Of a DNA stretch of 64,000 nt, positions 44,840 through 54,723 are shown in pieces (within the stretch, counting starts at the first letter, position 1; every line of letters begins with the position of its first letter). The DNA comes from Auricularia sp. M13 (Eukaryota; Basidiomycota; Agaricomycetes; Auriculariales; Auriculariaceae). The stretch covers positions 3,344,832-3,408,831 of the forward strand of contig CM073200.1 of NCBI GenBank assembly GCA_037042915.1, given 5' to 3'. Under the pieces are notes generated by a model, which made no database searches, was not told where the DNA came from, and worked only from the letters and a program-made list of their open reading frames with translations. A program made the position numbers and the translations under genes.

Positions 44840-45866
44840 TGTCAGTGTGCTGCATACAGGACAGACCAGGAGGCATAGTCGACCAGGAAGGGTACTCAGG
44901 AGGGGAAGGTCAACCACATAATAGACCAGATCCAACCTAGGGTACATCTGAGGGCAATCGCTGGTACATATAGTCCGGTCAGAGGCCGACCGGATCCGAG
45001 CGCTCCGGACGACAGAGGAAGCCAACCAACACCAACAAAGGGAGGTCCGGAAGCAATGGGGAAAGACATCGGGGAAGTCACCGAGGGTAATCGGGAGTCA
45101 GTGAAAGCAATGGGGGGTAAAGGGGGTCAAGGGAGGGTCAAGAAAGAGCGTAAGCATTGCACCGAAAGCGCAGAACGACTCCGGACAAAGGTGATAAAGG
45201 ATGTCCGTGCCTATGGAGGGTATTGGGTGGGTATCCGAGACAGACCGAGGTGTCCTTGCATGTATGCACACACCAACACTGGGGGAGAAAGGGGGCCGAC
45301 GCAATGGCGAGCGCAGCAGTGAGCGCAACGCGTCAGCAAGCGCAGTACAAGCGCACCACCCAACAATCGAGACTCCCAATGTGTCCAGACGTCCTCTGGA
45401 CCATGGACAGTGCCAAGCGCGGATTGAGGAGAGTGTGGCGGCCGAGGTCCGAGGTACCGGAGCAGTCAAGCATCCATGGGACAGAGGGTGAAGGATGGAC
45501 GTCAGCAAGATCGTTGCAGCTTTGCCTGTACTCTCCGCGCGCACCGGCAATGCAGGGCAATGCCCGAGGTGTGATGTGCTGCATATCTGAAGGTGTAGGC
45601 CGTAATGTGACACCAAGGAGACGGGCCGACAAGCAGCTACATGCTGGTTGAAAACCAACGCAGCGGTGGTCAACGACAATGGCAATGGTGCGTCACATCC
45701 AAGGACCGAGGTTGAAAAGGGTCCCGTGACGCCGAGAGAAGGTATCTGAGGTGCCAGCGGTCTGGAGAGGCTTGCGGGACGGGTATATCGGTCAGACGGA
45801 GCAGGCGAAGCGGCAAAAGAGATCCAACAGAAGCGGCGTATGGGCCAATTGCCGCGCACCGTAACA
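44840..45866 (-). repeat. Solo LTR of the element 1 family
   Basis: 1027 bases match the element 1 LTRs end to end (TGTCAGTGTGCTGC to ACCGTAACA on the plus strand). No internal region or partner LTR is present. There are many transitions, mostly at CpG. No 5 bp duplication is seen. It lies between the two arms of an imperfect inverted repeat (44729-44777 and 45912-45960), suggesting insertion into another element. Confidence 0.85.
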
Positions 45867-46059
45867 GTCTGGTCAATTGTATCCCTTGTCTGTTCTTCCT
45901 TGTCCCTCTCTCCTCTCTCAGGCATCAGTCTCAGCAAGTGATGAGCACTCTGCCGTGACACTATCACCCCCTAGTTGGATAGAGGACAGCAAGTAGATCA
46001 TATTGAGAGCTGACCAGCCCAGGATGCACCCCTGGCACATGGTCTGAGGCAGGGAGATA

Positions 46060-46860
46060 CAGTGGGGAAACGTGAGAATGCTGGTCCATAAATTGCATAT
46101 ACCACGTAATCTACTGCAGGGAGAACTATGGTGTATATATGGGACTTGTAGCTCTCAAAGAGCCCTATCAGGTGGTATATAAGCGCTGGCAAAAGGGTGT
46201 AATCCGGGGGTGAGAGTGAGGATCCGATGAAGAGGTGGAAAATCACATTGCCAGAATCAGGTCCTCCGGATCATTTGAGGTTTCCCTCTCGATCTATACG
46301 TAATTCTGAGGTGAGTTTACTATTTCAGCCAAAGTGGTTGGATGTCCCATTCTGGAGCAATTTCTCAATTAACCTGGATTCCATGCTTTCTATATCCGGG
46401 AATTGAATGACCTTGAGGGCCAACCAATGGTGAGAAAATACTTCTCAGAGCATAAAACTACATATCATGTACTCTAGACCATGTCTCAGTCCACGGGTAT
46501 GCAGTTAGGTAGGCCATTGCCTCGTTCAGAGGTGGAGCAAGCAGAAATTGTGGGTCCACTGGCTCCAGAATCGGACATCCAACCACTTTGGCTGAAATAG
46601 TAAACTCACCTCAGAATTACGTATAGATCGAGAGGGAAACCTCAAATGATCCGGAGGACCTGATTCTGGCAATGTGATTTTCCACCTCTTCATCGGATCC
46701 TCTCTCTCACCCCCGGATTACACCCTTTTGCCAGCACTTATATACCACCTGATAGGGCTCTTTGAGAGCTACAAGTCCCATATATACACCATAGTTCTCC
46801 CTGCAGTAGATTACGTGGTATATGCAATTTATGGACCAGCAACCTCAAGTTTCCCCACTG
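46060..46860. mobile_element. Palindromic Tc1/mariner-like MITE, 801 bp
   Basis: The two arms, 46060-46359 and 46567-46860, are inverted copies about 290 bases long with few differences. Termini are CAGTGGGGAAAC and the reverse. The dinucleotide TA flanks both ends (46058-46059, 46861-46862). A spacer of about 200 bases separates the arms. The two mirror-image ORFs (MIFHLFIGSS...) exist only because of the palindrome and are not genes. The TA duplication and CAGT terminus fit mariner-type elements. Confidence 0.85.
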
Positions 46861-46862
46861 TA

Positions 46863-47235
46863 GTGCCGAGATTCGCTATACCCACCAAAGGTGAAGACCA
46901 AGGGGAAAGACGATGCCCAAGGGCAAAAGGACATTGCTGAGGCGCAGAGAATATGAGCCAGCGCACTAAAGGTGTGTAGCAGAGCCTGCAATAACTAGGA
47001 TGACTGCAACAGAGTATTAATTTTTACACTCTCCATCGCATCCTTCCTGTCACCTCGAGCTGCACCTGTGCCTCTAGAAAAATATACTACATTATAGAGC
47101 CTAAAGAGGGCTTCCAGAATTATATATACACCATTATGTAATTCACATTCGGTGATACTTTATTTACAATTTATTCAACCAATCCTCGCTCACTGTAATT
47201 CTATGTATTGAACAATAACAGCCTTGTCATCATTG
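46863..47235. other. Intergenic, no supported gene
   Basis: It is AT-rich. The stretch near 47075-47150 resembles, on the minus strand, the MITE arm (tggtgtatatata...ggctctat) and may be a diverged copy. Confidence 0.3.
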
Positions 47236-47529
47236 GTATCCTGGCTTAGTGGTTAAGGTCCTGGTTGTAGAATAGTAGGTTGAGGGTTCAAGTCCTTGTC
47301 TATCCATCAGTATTTCTGTTTTGGTTTCTCGTGTGCCAAACTTGAATATCATATGGTATTGGTACACTAGTAGTAAACTTGGGACCTGCTAACAGACTTG
47401 GGACTGACCAGAATCTGGGACCTCTAGCTATTGGCACCCTAGCACATGTGTGAATCTTGGGACCATGGAAACCTGGGACCACAAGTCCCAGGTTTCCATA
47501 CTGAGCAACTTGGGACCATTATACCAGAT
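47236..47529 (+). mobile_element. tRNA-headed SINE, copy 2
   Basis: The A box is TGGCTTAGTGGTTAAGG (47242-47258) and the B box GGTTCAAGTCC (47285-47295). A spacer, repeated TTGGGACC motifs, and the end GGGACCATTATACCAGA follow. It matches copy 1 in layout but is diverged, so the family is probably old. Confidence 0.72.
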
Positions 47530-47584
47530 AATGAACACTTAACATAGCCCGATGTATGCGTTAACCAGTGGAACTGTCATGCGA

Positions 47585-48124
47585 TCAAAGTGAGCTTCTA
47601 GCATTGTGTACCTGAGTTGCATAACCTATGTCTAGATAACGTGTGCCAAAGTCGAAGACAACAGAACGCAGAGTATACTGTATTGCCCTCAGTCGCAACG
47701 AGGACAGGTCATTAAGACCAAGCGGCCACATAGATGTTTGACTTTTACCCTGGCCTTGTACCATGTGAGAGTCGGTGCTCTGCAACTGAAAGGCTTGCCC
47801 AGCCAGAAAACGCCTGCGCTGTTGAGGGTCCATCGGGAGAACCGGATTGCCTTTCTTGTTCTTCTCAGGCCCAGAACCTTCGGCATAAGCCTTCCCGTCG
47901 TCGTATTCCGAGGACGTAGCATTGATGTAGATGGATTGCAATGGCCAGGGAGAGCCATTGACCGCAACCATACAAACACTGAGCAAGAAAGCAACGGAGA
48001 ACCCAAAGGTCCACAAAGCCCATGCAATATACGTGAAGTGCATAATGCACTCCCGTAGCTCTGGCATGGTGGTGGTAGAGAGCCAAGATAAAGGGCGGAG
48101 AAGAGACGGACAGCATGACCTCAC
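47585..48124 (-). CDS. Hypothetical protein with one membrane segment
   Basis: This minus-strand ORF has 179 codons. An internal ATG (48065, MPELREC) is followed by a hydrophobic stretch of about 20 residues (IAWALWTFGFSVAFLLSVCMVAV) that could be a transmembrane segment or signal anchor. After it come a polar, charged middle and a Leu/Arg-rich end. I do not recognise a family. It lies directly downstream of the broken gene G2 on the same strand and could include unspliced introns or be a remnant of the same gene. Confidence 0.35.
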   Translation of the reverse strand: MRSCCPSLLRPLSWLSTTTMPELRECIMHFTYIAWALWTFGFSVAFLLSVCMVAVNGSPWPLQSIYINATSSEYDDGKAYAEGSGPEKNKKGNPVLPMDPQQRRRFLAGQAFQLQSTDSHMVQGQGKSQTSMWPLGLNDLSSLRLRAIQYTLRSVVFDFGTRYLDIGYATQVHNARSSL

Positions 48125-48302
48125 TAGCTACCGTGTTCTGACGTAGTGCCGACAATTAGCGCCGGTGCTGCTGAGATGCGCACCGGACATGTCCACGGTC
48201 ATAAGATATTACGGCCGCACTCATTGTTGTGCCGCTGATTCGACTCTTGGAACTCGCTCGATGGATTGCTCCGCGAGTGATCCAGCATCAGATCCGAAGC
48301 TG

Positions 48303-48436
48303 GTCAGTCCGGCTTTCCATAGACCCATGGGTAGTAGTATCATGGGCATGGGTAGTAGTATCATGGGTCAGACCCACAAGGGTAAGGGTAAGGGTCAGCT
48401 TGAATTTACCCATGGGTGACCCTTGCAAAACTCTAG
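48303..48436. mobile_element. hAT-type terminus fragment in gene G2
   Basis: On the minus strand this starts TAGAGTTTTGCAAGGGTCACCC and continues with the same GGGTAA/ACCC-rich subterminal motifs as the left end of the hAT element at 37585-37690, including a duplicated ccatgatactactaccc unit. The other terminus is not visible, so it is a partial or deleted copy. Confidence 0.7.
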
Positions 48437-49641
48437 TTCCCAGCGTGCGGTACCGCTGTTGAGCGACGATTAGCCGCTTGAGGTCTTTGGGTCGGTGAAT
48501 TGAGGTGGCGTTGGGGAGGCGATCGGACGCCCCGTCGGTCGAGGACCAGCCAACAAAGTCAATGCCGTGGAGGTCGAAGATCTTGAGGATGTCGTATATC
48601 AAGCGACCCTTGGGCACGACAACACCTAAGGAAAGCGTCAGCGCGCACACACAGGGACAGGCTATACGTACAATACACCTTTAGCATCATGTCGCGTGCC
48701 TGCGTCTTGAGAAGACCGACGTCGGACGTCAGGCCGTCCACTGCTGTATTGAGAGTTAGCTAAAGCAAGCTCGAGGAGTGGTATTACACTCACTTTTCCT
48801 GCGGCCAGAGAGCATGAAGCTATGCATTTCGCCCGCAAATGCCTCGGGCATCGTGTGCTTGGCCTGGTGAAAAAAAGGAACAGCGTCGGCCGACACAGCG
48901 TGTAGCACCGACGTGTACGCCTCCTGACTCGTGTTGACGATGCACAGGAAGTAGCCTACCTGGCACCTATTCATGACACCAGACAGCTGGCATGCGTTAG
49001 CATGGCAATAATGAGTGGCGCGGAAACAGCGTACCACATCCACAATCTGCGCCATGTTCTTGCACAGATCAGCATCCCGGGCGTGCGACCAGTGGTGCTT
49101 GGTTGTATGCTTCGTGTCCCGCTGCTTGGTGCCCTCGTCGACGAGTTCTTCGAGCTCGGCGGGCGTGAGACTGCCGTAGTCGTTTCTTGCGAGGCGCGAC
49201 ACCTCCTTCATCTTGTCACGTCCAGTACCTAGAATATAAATTAAGTAAAGCGCAAGCTGGGAGTGGGGAATGGGCTTACTAGATCCCTTGTAGCTCTTGG
49301 ACAACCTACTCACATACGAGTTGAACGCACTGACTTTTCGGCGTGGGTTCTTCATGCGAACACGACAGTTGAACCGCTTGCGGACCCAAGGCAGTGGCCT
49401 GGTGCTGTGTGAGTATACAGACATAAGATAGAGAGCATTTCACATACCTATTGAGCTCTACCGCAAGGTCAATGAGCTTCTGGTCGACCTTGGCCCCAAC
49501 CTTGCTGATGCGCTGCTCTTCGTTGCTCTGCTTCACCTTGCGTAGGTTTATCTGTGCACGAGTGGCTGGGGCATGCTTGCCACGGCCAAACTGGTCACGA
49601 GGACCTGACGGCTGCTGCTTGCGATGTTCAGTGGTGACCAT
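48437..49641 (-). pseudogene. Gene G2: spliced protein with HMG-box-like segment, truncated by hAT fragment
   Basis: My exon model (minus strand): 49641-49448, 49404-49280, 49228-49035, 48959-48794, 48743-48672 and 48625 onward. Introns are 43, 51, 75, 50 and 46 bases, all GT-AG (the fourth GTGAGT, the fifth GTACGT). The start is MVTTEHRK. Residues about 70-140 contain KVSAFNSYVSRL and RLARNDYGSLTPAELEELV, which resembles an HMG-box-like helix pattern (Phe/Tyr early, Pro-Ala-Glu later). The rest (VGYFLCIVNT, PKGRLIYDILKIF) is not recognised. The frame runs into the hAT terminus at 48436, so the C-terminus is lost. DNA binding is a guess from the HMG-like stretch. Confidence 0.5.
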
Positions 49642-49884
49642 GCGCGAGAGACGAGATTTTTCGGGCACTGCCGCCGCTCGGATACATAGTACTGACCACC
49701 TGTATTCCGACAATTGCTAACTAATGTTCAAAGAGCAGTGGCAAAGCATGAGGACAAGAGGGAGAGAGTAGAGGGGGGGGGGGGGCAGGGAATAGTAACA
49801 TCCTAAAAGCACCATGACAGCTCAACAGCAATTATCTATGAGGATTCAGTCAGAGTGGAATATGCAATACAAGCCAGAGCAACT
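49642..49884. other. Upstream region of G2 with a 14-base G run
   Basis: No gene was seen. A poly-G run lies near 49776-49789, next to a purine-rich stretch. It presumably includes the G2 promoter. Confidence 0.35.
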
Positions 49885-49897
49885 CACATTCGAAGGG

Positions 49898-50097
49898 ACT
49901 GCGCTCACAACTTTGTTACACCCAGAATCCACACCAGTTTGCACTAGATCCCTCTACACCCCTGTTACGACCCCCCCTTGCTTGCCCCATATTGACCCAT
50001 TGGAATGTACTTTGTACAGACCACAGCGTTCTGGCTCTGTATTTGTAGCCTGCTTACGCTGTCTAAAATTCAAGAATTTCTCTCTCTCTCTCTCACA
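49898..50097 (+). mobile_element. LINE family A 3' fragment, 200 bp
   Basis: This is the last 200 bases of family A including the terminal hairpin and CT tail, flanked by cacattcgaaggg (49885-49897) and cacattcaaaggg (50098-50110), a 13 bp target duplication with one change. It shows that family A also inserts outside the LINE cluster. Confidence 0.9.
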
Positions 50098-50125
50098 CAC
50101 ATTCAAAGGGGCCAGTCAGACGGGA

Positions 50126-51489
50126 TCAGGTCAGACAGGGCGGCGTGAACAAGCACGGCGGCGGTACGGCTGCTGAGGCCATACTCTTCGCAGAAGATGA
50201 GCGCCCAGTCCTCGACTGGCGCGGAGCTGCCCAGTCCTCGACTGACGCGGAGCATGTGCTGGTGTCGAGCACGACCGCACGAATAAGATTGGTGTGCTTG
50301 CCGGTAATCCCTGCCTTGTCCATGGCGGCCATGAACTTGTTAACGCCCAGCAAGAAGTCTGCTGAGACATACGCTGTGCGATATTCGCCACCTGCTGGGC
50401 GCGCGCGACCCGAAGCTCGTTGTTGTCGCGTATAACGATCTTTGGCCCAGCATGGAAGGCCCTGAGTGGGACCTGGTTGACGATGTTGATAACCGGGCGG
50501 CCGCACAGGGGGGAGCCAATGGACATGAGCTGCTTCTTGCGAAGAGTGAAGACAGAAGCATGGGGGGCGGTGATGTGGTGGCAGAAGATGTCCTGCCTGA
50601 GGTTGATGGCCGACACGAAGGCAGACGATGCCCGCGCGCCACGGCTTGCAAAGACTTCGACCTTGATCTTGCGCGGGTCGATGTTCATAGTGCCGGGTTT
50701 GACCTCTGGGTCGGCGCGCATCCGCACAGTCAGCGCGTCCGTTGTCCTGTCGCAGAGAGAAATCCTAGAGAAAGAGAAAGCAGTTAGTATGAGAACAGGA
50801 TGCAATAGTAAGCTATGAACCAGGGCAACAGAATCCTCCCAGATAGCAGCCTGAATGTTCTTGCGCACATCTGGGTTGACCTGGTACCATGCATGGACAA
50901 TGTCCTTGCGTGCGTTCTTGAAGTTGTCGACCAGGGTCAACGCTGCGAAGCGTTGACGGACCGCTGGGTCCTCGATCGCGCGGACAATGATGGTGACCTC
51001 CTCTGTCGATAGCACCCCTCTCAACGCAACGCACTGCTGTCCCTGATCGATAATCCGTCCCGCATATTGCACAAGCTGCAGGTTGAGAGGTTCTGCTTCG
51101 GCCGGGGCGTCTGGGGCGGCTGGGGCCTGCGACTCGTTGAAGAGGTCAATGATCGCCGTCGAAGGCGTCGAAGGGGCAGACTCGTAAACAAGATCTGCAC
51201 TCGTCATGCGCGGGAGGTCGACGCTGCAACCCTGCTTGTGTCCGTACGCATTGTCCGACAGGAAAGACGAGACGGTGGACAGCGTGACAGAGCTCGGTGT
51301 GGAAGGTGTCGCAGGAGCAGGAACAGCTTTGCGACGCGCTGAACCCTTGTGCGTGCTGTCGCCGAGCATGGCACCAGGAGTGCCGCCAGTTTTCATCGGT
51401 GTCGCGGGTGCCCAGAGGTATGTGCTGCCCGTCATGACGGGCGAAGGGCAAGAGGTTGGGTTGCACCAGAGACTGCCAAACACGCTCAA
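50126..51489 (-). pseudogene. Gene G3: unrecognised protein, frame-disrupted
   Basis: A minus-strand frame of 452 codons starts MSVFGSLW (alternative MTGSTYLW at residue 19). Residues 1-130 are Ser/Thr/Pro/Ala-rich; about 130-230 look globular (VQYAGRIIDQG, ALTLVDNFKNARKDIVHAWYQ), as do 250-360 (NIDPRKIKVEVFASRG, GPKIVIRDNNELRVA). A 56-base intron-like stretch (GTTCAT...TCTCTAG, 50765-50820) would break the phase if removed. Near 50370 the plausible protein switches frame (YVSADFLLGVNKFMAAMDKAGI). A 22-base tandem duplication lies at 50205-50250. I do not recognise the family. The LINE fragment at 49898 sits just past its end. Confidence 0.45.
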
Positions 51490-51972
51490 CTCTTGCCGTG
51501 ATCATTGCACTGTGGCCTCTGGAGCTCACTATTTCACGATTCAAATTGACAGACCCAAGGAGATATATACTAGAATTAGGACTGCAAATTCATAACAAAA
51601 TCGGTTGAGACCCTGTTCCCGAAATCACGAATTACTCTCTAAATGCCTCAGACATTGCGTACAAGCCGCATACTGAACAATATATTCACTGTTGTGTGTC
51701 GAAATGTCTCGGAAATACTTGGGTACTACTCTGGTAAGCTTATCCTCGAGTTTCATTGCGAACGAAACACTTGAGGCTTGGAAGTACATTGCACAAGTTG
51801 AGTGTGCTAACACTCGCATTCTCCACTTGCGCACGCTAGTAAGACACCCCATACACAACCTTTCAAACTAGGTGTGCTCAAGACCCCGATATCGACTTAG
51901 AATTGAATAGGCACCTCAAATCCAAGTGAGCCTCAGGTTCAATCTGTTGGTAGAGGAGTATGCAGTTCCCCA
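51490..51972. other. AT-rich intergenic sequence
   Basis: I see no supported gene or element between G3 and the B-4 fragment. Confidence 0.4.
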
Positions 51973-52245
51973 GAGACAGAGATATTCTTCATTTTTAGAC
52001 AGCGTAATCAGGCTAAAAATACAGAGCCAAGATGCTGTGGAGTGCACAGAAGACACATCCAAATGGTGAACAGGGGGCGAGCAGGGGGGAGGTCTAAACT
52101 GGGTTGAAGAGGGATCAAGTGCACACAGGTGTGAATTCAGGGGGTCGACAAGAAGGTTCACAGCAAGCATAAGGAAGGGGGGGGGGGTATAGGGGCATAG
52201 AGACCATAAAACAATTCACGCACTCAGGGGGAAAGCAAATCAAGT
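51973..52245 (-). mobile_element. LINE family B, copy B-4 (3' UTR fragment)
   Basis: The B 3' UTR is read on the minus strand, with a short imperfect GA (CT) tail at 51973-51982. The terminal hairpin has decayed (CAGCAT in place of CAGCGT, plus loop changes). Its upstream side is cut by LTR element 4a, inserted just after the position of the B stop codon. Confidence 0.85.
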
Positions 52246-53024
52246 TGTTGCGGTCTTCGTCGGGTCCTGTTGCGGTCTTCGTCGGGTCCCGCCTGAACCG
52301 CGGTTTCATTTCGCTGTCCAGCGGTCCTCGCACTCATCTTGGGCGCCCAAGCTCCTTGCGCCCGGCCCCGTGGCCCCTTTGTCGGTGTATCCTAACGGTC
52401 TCTCCGCTCGGCGAGTACCTCGGTCTCTTCCCAGGAGAAGGGTCATATGACGCAGTGTTTCTGGTTTGGTTGGGCTCTATTTATCCCGAGTTCCCCGTCG
52501 CGCTGAGGGCGCATCGGTGGTGTCCCTTGGCCTGATCTGGGGCGCCCGCGTGGCAACCGGTCGGCGGCGCAATGGGTCCGCAGACCCCCTCGGTCTTGCT
52601 TCCGTAGTATATATACCTGGGCCGGAGCCCCCTCTTGTACCTTAGGTTTGGTCTGGTCTATCATACCGCTTATCCGCGCCTCCCTCTCCACTCATCCCTT
52701 CCCCTCGAGCGTCGCCTCAGAGAGTGATATAGCAGTCACCGTGACATAAGACCAAACCTACCCTCCCTCCTGACGCTCGAGATCCCCATACCCTTACCCA
52801 CCACCCTTCCCATCCGGGCAAACCGTTTGGTCGGTGTTGCTCGGCCCAGGAAGGAATCCGACCCCTCGGACCGGCTAGGAGACCCCTCGTGTCAACGAGG
52901 ACCCGTCGTGACCGCTGGGCCCACTCATCGGCCCACCAGGACCCTGTAGGACCCACCCTCCAGACGCCGAGCCTTGCCCACTGGCCTTCTGGTCAGGCAC
53001 TCAGCCAACGAGGACCCCTCCAGA
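52246..53024 (+). mobile_element. LTR element 4a: LTR and start of internal region
   Basis: The LTR is 52246-52746 (TGTTGCGG...CCGTGACA), followed by internal sequence to 53024 that matches 63505-63783. A 22-base stretch at the LTR start is duplicated in tandem (52246-52267 and 52268-52289). TATA-like TATATATACC lies near 52606. AGGTTTGGTCT (52644-52654) is complementary to AGACCAAACCT right after the LTR (52749-52759). The chromovirus LTR interrupts it at 53025. There is no coding sequence in this part. Confidence 0.85.
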
Positions 53025-53747
53025 TGTTAAGCCTGCTGTGCCTTGGGGGTTTGGTTGCAAGGATAGTCGAACGTCCGGGCGCAGAGAACACTCGAACGAA
53101 CAACTAGAGCCTTCGGTGCGTTATTGAGCACACCGGCTACGTCAAGTAGCACGACCGAAGGGACCACGAGCAACAGAGGACTCAGACAAGTAAGTCGGGC
53201 GAGGGAAGAACCCAGAGGCGAAGTCGAGAGAGAGAGATAGAGTGTGCGAGGGGCACAACTATGTCGATTTCGTAACTGGGGAGCTAGATACAAAGTCGAG
53301 GGTCTTTTATACCTGGGGAGGTGATCCGATGTAATCGGAGTGTATCCTATAGACGAAGGAGAGGGGCCTCAGATCAATAGAGATCTTCGTCATCGGCCAA
53401 TAGGATGAGTAAGAGCGAGTGGGTAAGGTATCGGGGGATCGGACGAATGACGAGAGGCGAATGACTAAGACGAGTGGAGCGAACCGGATATGAACACTAT
53501 CGATACAGTAGGGACAAGGCGAGTTAGGTGGATGTATGCGAGTAAGGAGAGAAGCTAGAGATGAGAGGGAGAGGTCTAGAGGTAGAGGACGATGAGGAGA
53601 ACATATCCCGAGCATATGAACACGAGGGGAGATAAGCCGGGTATTCGGGAGCTTGACCGAGTTGACCGAGTTGGCCGAGTGACGTAGAATGACGCTGAGT
53701 GATGCCGAGAGCACGTGGGGTCCGCGGACCGGGGCACGGGCGTAACA
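53025..53747 (-). repeat. 3' LTR of the chromovirus
   Basis: On the minus strand the sequence starts TGTTACGCCCG and ends GGCTTAACA, i.e. TG...CA. A TATAAAAGACC promoter box lies at about 53306-53317. The purine tract beside it and TG/CA ends support the boundaries; the partner LTR is outside the window. Confidence 0.72.
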
Positions 53748-54723
53748 GTATCCCCCCTTTACGTCCTGAGCCCACGAAGGACTGCAGCAGACACAAGGTG
53801 AATACGAAAAATGAGATAGCACGCACTCGAGTCCAAATGGGGCCAAAAGATCGGGTCGGGTCGGAACGGGTCGGACGCAGATTAAAAGTGGTTGGGTCGG
53901 GAGTTGAATCGTCGAACCACTCTTGTCTTCTGCCCGCCGCCCAACATGCCCCGATACGAATCGCTCGAGGACATCGCCGCCGCGTACGACCGCAAGACCG
54001 TCGGCGCCGTCATGAGGTCGCTCGAGGACGACCCGACGATGGAGGCGTTGATCGCGGCGCACGAGGACGCGAAGCGGACGCTCGGCGGCCTGCAGCAAGA
54101 GGCTGTCGACGAGGAGGACCTCGACGTGATCGAGGCGTTCAGCGCGCGCAGGCGCCAGGCGAAGGCCGAGCTGCGCCTGGCGGCGCAGCGACGCCGGGAT
54201 GCTGGCCGAGCGCGTGGCCAAGGTCGCGGCGGGACGCGGGCGCTAAGGCGGCGAAGAGCCAGGCGTCGCCGGCGAAAGCGCCGGCGACGAGCACGAAGGC
54301 GCCGGCGAAGGACGCGAGGAGACCGAGTCGCCGCCGAAGAAGAAGCGGGCGTTGGAGGTATGGGTCGAGCTTCCGCGGTTGCGGGACGTAGCTAAGGTGC
54401 GCTTATTTTGCAGGTCGAGAGCCCGAAGACGACTCAGGCGCCGCGCAAGGTCGCGCCGAAACCCGCGCCGGTCGCGGTCGCTCGCTCGCCGTCGCTCGGG
54501 GCGGGCGAGACGCTCGAGGACGACGACGAGGTCGAGGAGATCGCGAGCCCGGTGGACGCCGGCTGCGAAGCCCAAGCCGCGCGCTGGCGGCAAGTTCACG
54601 GACAGGTGGCCGGAGGTGCCGTACGGGACGCGGTTCCCGAGCAAGGTAAGTTTTTTGATTGTTCGTGTTTTGCTCGCCGGGACTGACAACGAGTAGTGCG
54701 AGGCCTGCGTTAAGCGCGGCGGT

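Noticed and set aside
45998-46940. Two matching small ORFs of 82 and 88 codons
   Set aside because: They are mirror images created by the palindromic MITE arms, not genes.
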